DNA of 64,000 nt from Homalodisca vitripennis (taxonomy: Eukaryota; Arthropoda; Insecta; Hemiptera; Cicadellidae): contig NC_060213.1 in NCBI RefSeq assembly GCF_021130785.1, forward strand, positions 67,843,001-67,907,000, written 5' to 3'. How positions within the stretch are numbered: the first letter of the stretch is position 1; every line of letters starts with the position of its first letter. Below, one piece after another: positions 1 to 7,892 of this stretch. The position numbers and the translations under genes are program-made. The notes beneath the pieces are model-generated. The model saw only the letters and a program-made list of their open reading frames with translations. It did no database searches and was not told the DNA's origin.

Positions 1-147
1 AAAATGAAATATGATGTGGATATTTTATTAAGTATGAAGTGTACGGAACATTATCCAGATAATACAAATACTCCGAAGAGAAGGCATTGCAATTATTGTC
101 TAACCAAGAAGGTTGCATCATCATCATCTGTACAAAGTTCATAGATA
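1..147 (+). other. C-terminal tail of an unidentified ORF with one Cys-x2-Cys pair
   Basis: An open frame from the window edge ends at a TAG near 142-144. It contains RRHCNYC followed by a Ser run. The layout vaguely recalls the C-terminal zinc region of piggyBac-type transposases, but only one Cys pair is present. I cannot assign it. It may lie outside or inside the Polinton. Confidence 0.25.
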
Positions 148-207
148 AATGAACTCTATTGTGAAATAATTGACAGTATTGGCTTGCCAGTCTAATTGTA
201 AACAACG

Positions 208-666
208 ATGACAGAAAACGGCTACGATGAGTGCTGCAGAATGTTCAATTTCAGTAAAAAGGATTTAATAACGTCAGGATTTTATACCGATCAAAATGTT
301 TTGAATATATTGTTTGCTGTGGATGCGGGTGGCAGTCAGATAACACAAGTCTCACCATAAGACATGTAAATTTTATACATAAAATCAACAATCCTGACTG
401 TGAAATGAGCAAGTTTATAAAAGAAGATTATAGTAATTATGATAAATATAAGAAATCTGTTTTGGAAACAGAAGAAATGATGAGAGAAACTTTCATGCGT
501 TGGCCTAAATCTTACCCTTCTGTGGAGAAAATGGTACAAAACAGGATTATTCTACACTGGAGATGGTGATGCAACTACGTGTATCAGCTGTGGCGTTACA
601 CTGGATCACTGGTCACCTCAAGATGATCCGCAAGAAGAACACAGGAAAAGGTTCACCATTTTGTAA
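208..666 (+). pseudogene. Inhibitor-of-apoptosis-like (BIR) gene, frameshifted
   Basis: Two degraded BIR zinc-finger domains can be followed across shifting frames. The first (about 240-400) keeps SGFYT, a CGCGWQ-like Cys block and a late NPDC segment. The second (about 478-666) has a WPKSYPS segment, then after a one-base break near 537-545 the block LFYTGDGD, CISCGVTLDHW, DDP and EEHRKRF. The pattern Cys-x2-Cys...Trp...Asp-Asp-Pro...Glu-His is diagnostic of BIR. Tandem BIRs are typical of IAPs from insects and large insect DNA viruses; no RING finger is seen before the stop. AATAAA follows at 686-691. It sits just upstream of the integrase, so it is probably virus cargo rather than host sequence. 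As read it cannot encode an intact protein. Confidence 0.75.
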
Positions 667-745
667 ACTTGTTACATAAGTGTAAAATAAATAGTATTTA
701 TGTGTAATATATTTCGTTATTATTTTCACTTTTGTTATACACCTC

Positions 746-1680
746 ATGATGAATACATTAAGCGTAAGAGCAGGTATAGCAAGAGAATTGCATAAACAAG
801 CACGTAGGAATTTTCATACTCGTCATGTTGAACTTAAGGGTATTAATGATCTGTATCAAGCTGATTTGGTGGAAATGATTCCATTTCAAAAACAAAATAA
901 GGGTTTTAAATATATAATGACAATCATTAATTGTTTCAGTAAATTTGCGATTGCTATACCGTTGAAGTCTAAAATGGGAATTGAAATTGAGAAAGCTCTA
1001 AAACCAATATTATTAAAATATCCTATGAAACATTTTCAGACTGACCAAGGAACTAAATGGTTCAATTCTAGAGTTAAATCGTTACTAAATAGGTATAACA
1101 TAAATCATTATCATACATTCTCAGATAAAAAAGCTGTAAATCGTTGAAAGGTTTAACCGCACACTGAAAAGTAAAATGTGGAGAGCGTTTAGTGAACAAG
1201 GTAGTTACCGCTGGCTCGGTTTATTACCAAAGCTTGTAAACGTATATAACAATACTGTTCACAGAACTATAGGAGTCAAACCTGTTGATGTATCAAATCT
1301 AAATGAGAGAAATATTTTATTAAGGATTGTTAAAACCCGTAAAACTCCTCAGTTAAAACAAAAATTCAAAGTTGGTAATCCAGTTAGAGTAAGCAAAAAA
1401 TCTAAAGTGTTTACTAAAGGTTATTTTCCTCAATGGAGCAATGAAATATATACTGTATATAAAGTACAGTTAAACGAAACCTATTACATATATATTAAGA
1501 GATGATAAAGGAAATGTCATTAAAGGAGGATTCTATCAAGAGGAACTAAGCAAAACCAATTACAAAGACACGTATTTAGTAGAAAAGATTGTTAGGAAAA
1601 AAGGTGATAAAGTTTTAGTGCGTTGGTTAGGATTTGATAAATCACATGACAGTTGGATTAATAAAGTAGATCTTCTATAA
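746..1680 (+). CDS. INT: Polinton integrase (retroviral-type DDE) with C-terminal chromodomain, two frame breaks
   Basis: This enzyme would insert the linear element into host DNA. The start at 746 gives the usual N-terminus of this family (LSVRAGIARELHKQARRNF). The catalytic triad is visible: Asp at residue 40 (DLYQADLVEM), Asp at residue 100 (FQTDQGTKW) and Glu in VERFNRTLKSK after a break at an AAA run (1138-1140). The Pro/Asn-rich stretch YNNTVHRTIGVKP follows. A second break near 1490 leads to a chromodomain (about 1566-1680) with YLVEKIVRKK, VRWLGF and DSWI. The ATPase start overlaps the stop (TAATG). The two breaks make the gene non-functional as read, although the first could be a homopolymer error. 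Confidence 0.92.
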
Positions 1681-2384
1681 TGAAGTTTGAAAAACAAAAA
1701 AATAATTTTTCTGTTATAAATTTAGATATGATAATAAAGGAGAAGAATTCAGAATACAAAAAAACATCATGGTAAATTATTACCTAATTCTATAAGATGT
1801 ATAATTTGCGGTCCTTCCTACTGCGGAAAAACGAACTTAATGTTAAATTTATTATTTTCTCCGCAAGGTCTGTTTTTTGAAAATATTTATATATTCTCGA
1901 AATCATTGTATCAATCAAAGTATGAGTTTTTTGAAATGTGTGTTAAAAAAACTTCCTGAGATTGGATACTTTTTCGTTTTCAGACAACGATGAAGTCCCA
2001 CACCCAAGTGAAGTGAAACCGAATTCCATAATGATTTTTGATGATGTAGCTTGTGGTAAAACAAACTAATATAAAAAATTACTTCTCCATGGGAAGACAT
2101 AATGATGTTGATACGTTTTATATATTTGTCAAACGTACAGTTACATTCCAAAACAGTTGGTACGTGATAATGCTAATTTTATTGTTGTTTTCAAACAAGA
2201 TGATCGTAACTTGCAACATATCTACCATGATCATGTAAACCCTGACATGAGTTTCGATACATTTAGAACTATTTGCTTTAGGGTATGGGATCAAGGAAAC
2301 AATAAATTTATTGTTATCGATAGAGAAAGTCAAGTTAATAAAGGACGTTATCGATCAGGATTTGATACGTTTGTAACACTATAA
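1680..2384 (+). pseudogene. Genome-packaging ATPase (FtsK/HerA-type), several frame breaks
   Basis: Walker A is clear at 1810-1833 (GPSYCGKT) and Walker B at 2028-2048 (IMIFDDV), in the order and spacing of the A32/FtsK-HerA packaging ATPases of Polintons and adintoviruses. The C-terminal third, from 2157, is intact and ends with RYRSGFDTFV and a TAA. Breaks lie near 1775, 1957, 2068 and 2135, so no single frame spans the gene. The start ATG overlaps the integrase stop. The role, known from relatives, is to pump DNA into preformed capsids. The position between integrase and the structural block supports the call. Confidence 0.85.
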
Positions 2385-2431
2385 AGGGAGAGGTTACAAA
2401 TCGTTTTGCATCTCATTTACTCCTTCAGTCG

Positions 2432-3694
2432 ATGTTTGACGATCAAGGAGTAAAGATGAAGAGTGAAGCAACAGAGGACGATCAATGTGAACCAATTGAG
2501 AATGAAAAAATTAACAAAACAAAAGAAGATATTATCAAAGAAATTACAGAACTCCGAAAAAATATAAAACGAAAACATAGAACACTTAAACGTGACCTTA
2601 TAGAAACTGAAGATATGTGGAAAAACAAATTAAAACCAATATCAGAACCGTTACAAAACCTAGTTGAGGAGGGTGAACAGCTTCAACAACAGCAGCAAGA
2701 AGTTAAGAAAGAACTTAAGAGGAAAAGTTTAGAAGACCATGAAGAAACACCTGCGAAACGTTACTTACCTCAACATCCTCAAGGAGTTAAGAGAAAGCCT
2801 CGCCTAAATCTTCCAACTCAACCTGATTATGAGAGTGATTATGAATATGATGATGGTAATAGTGAAGAGCTTCCTACTGCAAAACGATTAGCAAGTCATG
2901 ATTCTTATATGGAAACTGAATTAACAAATGATAATAACGATATTGAAATGAATACACCACCGCCGCCAAAGCAGTTTGACGAGGAAATGGTATACGAGTC
3001 AACAAGTGGACAGGAATTATTAAAAACACCCCAAGGAAAAAAACTTGCAAAGGAATTTGTAGAACGTGAGTTTAAGGGGAAAATTGCTAGAGATTATTTT
3101 CTAAAACTTATACAAGGAGGTAAAACTCTAGACCATAATTATGGTATTCGAATCGATGGTGATTCTTGGATGATAGGAGACAAACGAATAGATATTCATG
3201 TTGATGATATTTTAATAGATGGAAAAAGATATAAAGGTACACCCGGTCTTTATGAATTAATAGTTATGAACATTCCAAACGATTATATTTATACTGAAGA
3301 GGATTTAAATGCATATGCTGACATTTTGAGAGAAACTAACGTTTATAGAGTGAATTATTCAGCAACAGGAAAAATTAGATCTAACAGAGGAAGTAAATAT
3401 AAAAATATAATTGCTCCTCTGATTAATCGAATACCAACACTTGAAGACCATCACATGTCAACATATTCTGATTTGGTAAATAAAGAAGCTACCGGGAGCG
3501 GTATTAATTTAACAAACACCGCACCTAATTATGTCTATTTTGACGATCCAAATGAACTTGTAGATCGATTGAGGTTATTATTAGCATCTCAACAAGCGGG
3601 GAACACAGGTCATTCAAATGAAATCAACTCAATCATTGAAGAACTACTTGAATTAGAACCTGTATTGTCAAAAAACGTTGTAGTGAATAAGTAA
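2432..3694 (+). CDS. Polinton-conserved coiled-coil protein of unknown function
   Basis: An intact 420-residue frame. Residues about 20-95 are Lys/Glu/Gln-rich and predicted coiled coil, including a Gln run. Residues 95-190 are an acidic, Pro-rich linker with several basic KR patches. Residues about 215-325 form the conserved part: YGIRIDGDSWMIGDKRIDI, a GTPGLYELI block, YTEEDLNAYADIL and GSKYKNIIAPL. I recall this core from many Polinton-encoded proteins of insects and cnidarians, listed as a domain of unknown function (I believe DUF8207; not verifiable here). An ATGSGI motif near residue 350 resembles GSG motifs in the neighbouring virion genes. Its place among the capsid genes suggests a virion or assembly role; that is inference. 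Confidence 0.8.
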   Translation: MFDDQGVKMKSEATEDDQCEPIENEKINKTKEDIIKEITELRKNIKRKHRTLKRDLIETEDMWKNKLKPISEPLQNLVEEGEQLQQQQQEVKKELKRKSLEDHEETPAKRYLPQHPQGVKRKPRLNLPTQPDYESDYEYDDGNSEELPTAKRLASHDSYMETELTNDNNDIEMNTPPPPKQFDEEMVYESTSGQELLKTPQGKKLAKEFVEREFKGKIARDYFLKLIQGGKTLDHNYGIRIDGDSWMIGDKRIDIHVDDILIDGKRYKGTPGLYELIVMNIPNDYIYTEEDLNAYADILRETNVYRVNYSATGKIRSNRGSKYKNIIAPLINRIPTLEDHHMSTYSDLVNKEATGSGINLTNTAPNYVYFDDPNELVDRLRLLLASQQAGNTGHSNEINSIIEELLELEPVLSKNVVVNK

Positions 3695-3761
3695 ATAAAT
3701 ATTGTTATCAAGTTGAATATTGTTCATTTTATTTCTATTCCTCACATGATATACATGTATC

Positions 3762-4491
3762 ATGAGTGTTGATAAATTTGGTCACCATTCACGATCGACT
3801 AAGGTTCTTAGAGGTCCAAAAGGAGAAGGGTTCGAACTTACTATCGAAGGCAATTATGATATGCAAAATAAGAAACTGTGTAATGTCAGAGAACCTACCG
3901 AGAAGAACGATGCTGTAAATTTAAACTACATCAAAAACAATAGTCTGTTAAGGACCAAAGATGGGAGTTTGTTTAATGCAGAAAATCTAAAAATATCAAA
4001 TGTTGGAAAACCTTCAAATTTACAAGATGTAGTTAACGTGCAATATTTAAAAGATTCCATCGAAGACTGTTTAAGGATTGAAAATGGAAAGTTTGATGCG
4101 AAAAATAAAGTTATATGCAGTGCTAGTGAACCGGTTGAGGAGTATGACATTGTAAATTTAAAATACTTCAATAAACATGCTGTTAATGTGCAATATTTAA
4201 GAGATAACACATTAATACTTAATAAAAACAACTAAAGAACTTGATGCAAAGAGTGCTACCATATCAAATCTGTCTAAACCTAAGTTTCTGTACGATGCTG
4301 TGAACAAATTATATTTTCTAGAAAATATTGCCGACATAACCTACGCAATTTATTATCAAATTCACAAAAGGAGTAAGAAAAAGATGACTAAATCCGAATG
4401 GATAAATAAAGTTATAAAATATAAAAACATAAATTGGCTTGATCTTTTTTCAGTTAAAGTAGAGTCCCCAGTAAGTGAAGACGTCTCTTAG
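3762..4491 (+). CDS. Fibre-like repeat protein, candidate spike, one frame break
   Basis: Residues 32-57, 71-96 and 111-136, and a fourth unit after a frame break near 4223-4236, repeat the pattern (D/N)-x-x-N-x-x-(I/L)-x-N/S-x-x-x-P-x4-D-(A/V)-V-N-x-x-Y about every 39-40 residues (for example NVREPTEKNDAVNLNY). Repeats of the type K-I-x-N-(4)-P-(4)-DAVN-x-x-Y occur in trimeric phage and viral fibres. After the fourth repeat a short basic C-terminal region ends at TAG 4489-4491. No membrane segment is visible. I infer a host-binding fibre or spike; the family is not otherwise recognised. The break lies at or just after an A5 run and may be an assembly error. Confidence 0.65.
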
Positions 4492-4504
4492 ATGTATTTA
4501 AGTA

Positions 4505-4960
4505 ATGGCTGTGCGAAACAACCGCTTCAGTCGTTATTGTGGCTCCGGACTGTTAAGTACAATTGGAAAAACTGCAAGTGCTATTATAAATCGAGGAATT
4601 GACATTTTACCTTTTGAATTACATTTACCTGGAGGTTATCAGTACTGCGGTCCTGGTACAGATTTACAAAAGAGATTAAGTAGAAACGATCCAGGAATTA
4701 ACGGTTTAGACGCAGCTTGTAAGGAACATGATATAGCGTACTTAAAATATCAAGATACTAATCACAGAGCATACGCTGACAGAATCTTAGCTGAAAAGGC
4801 TTGGAATAGATTTAAAGCATCAGATTCAAGTGTAGGTGAAAAAGCTGCAGCGTGGGCAGTTACAAATATTATGAAAGCGAAATCTAAATTAAGTGGTGGA
4901 TCAATAAGGAAGAAGAAGAAGAAAAGCAGTACAGAAGAGGAAACAGATGAAAACAAATAA
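4505..4960 (+). CDS. Parvovirus-type phospholipase A2 domain protein
   Basis: An intact 151-residue frame. The calcium loop YCGPGT lies at residues 47-52 and the catalytic His-Asp at 75-76 in LDAACKEHDIAY. This matches the VP1-unique PLA2 domain of parvoviruses and the PLA2 genes of some adintoviruses and Polintons. In those viruses the enzyme attacks endosomal membranes during entry. The N-terminus carries a CGSGLLS motif, a possible site for the adenain-type protease, followed by a short hydrophobic stretch. The C-terminus is a Lys-rich tract and an acidic tail. The next small gene starts inside its 3' end (14-base overlap). Both catalytic residues and the calcium loop are present. Confidence 0.9.
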   Translation: MAVRNNRFSRYCGSGLLSTIGKTASAIINRGIDILPFELHLPGGYQYCGPGTDLQKRLSRNDPGINGLDAACKEHDIAYLKYQDTNHRAYADRILAEKAWNRFKASDSSVGEKAAAWAVTNIMKAKSKLSGGSIRKKKKKSSTEEETDENK

Positions 4961-5111
4961 AAATATAAAAAACAATAAGAAAACAAAGACAAACAAGAAC
5001 AAAACAAAGCAAATGAAAAAAACCTTAAAGGGAAAGGGGTTATATTTAAAACCGTATTCCGGATCAGGATTAAAAAAAAAAAAAAATATATTCATCGAAA
5101 ATAATAGATGA
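4947..5111 (+). CDS. Small Lys-rich core-like protein (54 aa)
   Basis: An ATG at 4947 opens a 54-residue frame, too short for usual ORF cut-offs. It contains 18 Lys and one Arg. The C-terminal half reads GKGLYLKPYSGSGLKKKK. Size and composition resemble the small basic DNA-binding core proteins (pX/mu type) of adenoviruses, and it lies directly before the protease gene. The frame overlaps the PLA2 gene by 14 bases and the protease start by ATGA (5108-5111). The SGSG motif is a candidate protease site. An A15 run at about 5072-5086 falls inside the gene, so its length near the end depends on that count. Function is inferred from composition and place only. Confidence 0.6.
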   Translation: MKTNKNIKNNKKTKTNKNKTKQMKKTLKGKGLYLKPYSGSGLKKKKNIFIENNR

Positions 5112-5479
5112 GCTTCCAAGTAAAACCGCTATCACAGTTTGACATTTTAAAATGTGCTAAGCTTCTAAAGTTACCATACTTTAGAGGAGTATTTATGAGA
5201 GACCTGTTACCACCTAAAATTAACGATAATGAATCTGCAGTTGTTAATTTAGATAGTATAAATGGAAAAGGTACACATTGGGTATGTTATGTGAAACGTG
5301 GATATAACGTAGAATACTTTGACAGTTTTGGTAATTTAAGACCGCCGACCGAGTTGGAGGATTATTTTAACAGTGGACCCCATCACGTTACAATCAAATA
5401 CAATTACTTTCCGAGGCAGAAGGAAAATACTTTTAACTGCGGTCATTTGTGTTTAGACTTTTTGTTCGTGAAGAAATGA
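5108..5479 (+). CDS. PRO: Adenain-type cysteine protease
   Basis: An intact frame of 123 residues. The adenain catalytic set is visible: His57 (GTHWV), Asp72 (EYFDSFG), Gln104 (FPRQKEN) and Cys111 (FNCGHLC). This is the maturation protease of adenoviruses and Polintons, which cleaves capsid and core precursors inside the particle. The start overlaps the stop of the basic core gene and its own stop overlaps the penton start (ATGA at both ends), so translation is probably coupled. It is slightly shorter at the C-terminus than many relatives, ending soon after the Cys helix (FLFVKK). All four active-site positions are kept. Confidence 0.93.
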   Translation: MSFQVKPLSQFDILKCAKLLKLPYFRGVFMRDLLPPKINDNESAVVNLDSINGKGTHWVCYVKRGYNVEYFDSFGNLRPPTELEDYFNSGPHHVTIKYNYFPRQKENTFNCGHLCLDFLFVKK

Positions 5480-6180
5480 TTTGTGTTACAGGAAGATCGT
5501 CTGATCTCAAGTGTACGTTATTTCCTCCTTTAGATTTATCAAGATCTAATGACTGGGAAATGGGTTTTTTGGATTTAATGACTTACAATTCAATTCCCAA
5601 TATTGAAGAAAATATCAATAACGTACTTTACATCGGCTCCAATACAATATCTCTTCCAACAGGATCTTATGAAATAGAAAGACATTCATAAGTATATTAA
5701 CAATAAATTGAAAGAAATAGATCCGACTACAACATTCAAGTTAAAAGCAAACAACAATACACTTAAAAGTGAAATATGGTGTTCTAAGAGAATAGACGTT
5801 TCGAAACCTCACAATTTAGGTTCGTTACTTGGGTTTATAGATAAAGATATCAAGATATTGGATGCAAATAAATGGCATGTATCATCAAGTCAAGTGGCCA
5901 TTAACAAAGTTGATATCATACGAATCACTTGTAATATTGTAGGAGGTTCATATAGAGACGGAATCGAAGGGACACGTATTACATGAAATTTTATCCAGTG
6001 GTTGGACCTGGATTTAAAATTGTTGAAAGACCTGAATCAGTACAATATCTTCCAATTTACAAACAAAATAATTTATCAGAATTTAACATAAAACTAGAAG
6101 ATCAGAACGGAGATTTAATTAATTTCAGAGGTGAAAACATTAATTTACGCGTTCACATTAGAGAGAAAGCAGGAAAATAA
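5476..6180 (+). CDS. Penton-like minor capsid protein (single jelly roll), frame breaks
   Basis: The start ATG at 5476 lies in an ATGA overlap with the protease stop. Three frame pieces follow: 5476-5691, 5700-5986 and 5983-6180. Recognisable blocks in order are NNVLYIGSNTISLPTGSYEIE, a long beta-rich middle with KWHVSSSQVAINKVDIIRI, and a C-terminal part with YPVVGPGFKIVERP, YLPIYKQNN and INLRVHIREK. These match the minor capsid/penton of Polintons and adintoviruses, which forms the five-fold vertices. Breaks occur near 5676 (short A run) and in 5970-5990. Order PRO, penton, MCP is the standard one. The gene is broken as read. Confidence 0.78.
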
Positions 6181-6182
6181 CT

Positions 6183-6351
6183 ATGGGCTTGGTGTTTAAC
6201 TCAACCTCTGCATCTTCTAAAAAAAAAGTTAGTTAAAACCTTTCATACTACACCAAATGTCAGTATTCCTCGAACAGTGAAGCCGTTAACATTGAGGAAC
6301 CGCATATTTCTTAACTCACTAGGAATATTTAAATCACCTTTATCATCATGA
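6183..6351 (+). CDS. Small basic protein between penton and MCP, one homopolymer break
   Basis: An ATG at 6183, two bases after the penton stop, opens a frame that is interrupted at an A9 run (6219-6227). On the other side a frame continues through VSIPRTVKPLTLRNR and IFLNSLGIFKS to a TGA at 6349-6351, which overlaps the MCP start as ATGA. If the run has one base fewer, the whole is a single protein of about 55 residues rich in Lys, Ser and Thr. I do not recognise the family. Its place is that of small cement or membrane-active virion proteins in relatives. The tight fit between stop and start codons on both sides is the main support. Confidence 0.5.
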
Positions 6352-7558
6352 ACGGAATACTGGATATTGGTGAAAATGTAAATTTTGATGATTCAGTAAT
6401 TAATATTGAATGGCATTCTCACAATCCATACTCTTCGAATTCATTAAAGAATAGTGATGAAATTAGAATTCCAGTTCACCAACAAGATGTATACACATTA
6501 CCAAGTCGAAGTTTCCTTCTGATTGAGGGAAAAAAAATTATAAAGGTTGCTGACAATTCTGATGATATAACTACGGAGTTGGTAAATAATGCTATGTCAT
6601 TTTTGTTTGATGAAATACGATATGAACTGTGTGGTACAGAAATTGATAGAGTTAAAAATGTTGGTATTACGACTACAATGAAAAATATACTTACATCTCG
6701 CCCAAGTGATGTCAACTGGATGGAAAATGCTGGTTGGAAAATTACATCAGTAGAAAATTTGAGTAATAGAAACTAACTTTTCTTTTTGTGTACCTCTTAA
6801 ATTGCTTCTTGGATTTGTAGAAGATTATAATCATATTTTATTAAATGTTAAACAGGAATTGGTACTTTTAAGGGCATCAAGTGATAAGAATGCCATCATT
6901 CAGAGTGGAGCTGCTTTACATGATTTTAAAATAAATTTGACAAAAGTTATTTGGAAAGTACCTTACGTACAAGTTGAAGACAATATAAAATTATCTCTTT
7001 TAAAAGTTGTAGATAAAGATCAACCCATTTCTATTCCTTTTAGAAGATGGCAGTTAAACGAATATCCATCTTTACCAGCCTCGCAGTTTCAAACATGGAC
7101 AGTTAAAACTAGTTCAGTTATGGAAAAGCCACGCTACGTCATACTAGGTTTTCAAACAAATCGTAAAGACAATGCTGCTAAAAATGCATCTCATTTTGAT
7201 TTTTGTAGTTTGGAAAATGTTAAATTGTACCTCAACAGCAAATACTATCCATATGATAACTTGAATGGGAATAAATCACTAATGTATGACTTGTATACAA
7301 GATTTCAATCTTCTTATTATTCAGGATGTGATGATCAACCTTGTCTCGATAAAAAAACATTTTTAGCTAAAACTCCTTTATTTTGTTATAGACTGTTCTA
7401 AACAATTAGAAACACTAAAGACTGGATCACTTGATATACGTCTAGAAATTCAAACTTCTGCTGAAGTACCTGCTAATACAGCTGCATATTGTTTGATAAT
7501 TCATGATGCTTTGGTTCAATATTTACCATTGTCTGGAATTGTAAAGAAAATTATGTAA
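6348..7558 (+). CDS. MCP: Major capsid protein (double jelly roll), two frame breaks
   Basis: The product would form the hexon-like capsomers of the Polinton/adintovirus particle. The start at 6348 shares an ATGA with the small gene before it. Pieces run 6348-6776, about 6772-7401 and about 7385-7558. Typical blocks include the early INIEWHSHNPYSS, IRIPVHQQDVYTLPS, a MSFLFDEIRYELCGTEID strand region, the central FRRWQLNEYPSL and a C-terminal LEIQTSAEVPANTAAYCLI before the stop. Total length is about 400 codons, at the short end for the family. Breaks near 6772 and 7385 make it non-coding as read. AATAAA follows at 7575-7580. Confidence 0.85.
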
Positions 7559-7730
7559 TTCAAAAATCAAATATAATAAACAAAATGTTATTTAAAATGT
7601 TTTGTCTCTTTAATTTCCTTGGTACTCTTAAATTAGAATAGGAAAAAAAATAACAACACATAATTATTAGTATACAATCAGTTTTATTTACAATATTTAC
7701 ATAACAACAGGTGAATGTATATTGTTAACA
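7559..7730. terminator. Convergent 3' ends: polyadenylation signals on both strands
   Basis: AATAAA on the plus strand at 7575-7580 follows the MCP stop by 16 bases. On the minus strand AATAAA (plus-strand TTTATT, 7683-7688) follows the polymerase stop at 7731 by about 43 bases. The 172-base gap between the two converging gene blocks holds nothing else I can see. Confidence 0.6.
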
Positions 7731-7892
7731 TCATTTTAGTTGGTAATGTCCATAAGCCATTGTATTGATACCATCTTCACAAACACTCCTTTTGTCATCA
7801 TCATAATTTAATGCCAATTTGTTTACTGATAATGTTTTGATATTATGTTTTTTTTGATTGAAATAATGTTACATCACATCTTAAATTGACTT
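7731..7892 (-). pseudogene. polB: C-terminal end of DNA polymerase B, cut off by the gypsy insertion
   Basis: This is the last part of the Polinton polymerase, separated from the rest by the 10.4-kb retrotransposon. It carries the conserved tail of the family: KLALNYDDDKR, an acidic spacer and TMAYGHYQLK before the TGA at 7731-7733. Reading continues in phase from the interrupted main part at 18279 through the ACTT target duplication until a T8 run (7848-7855 on the plus strand), where one base is out of register. Confidence 0.85.
7889..7892. repeat. Target-site duplication (left copy), ACTT
   Basis: ACTT directly precedes the TG of the left LTR and is repeated directly after the CA of the right LTR. 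Confidence 0.8.

Noticed and set aside
4495..4531. TATTTAAG followed by TCAGT as a promoter for the PLA2 gene
   Set aside because: The predicted start would fall inside the coding region, after the only suitable ATG.
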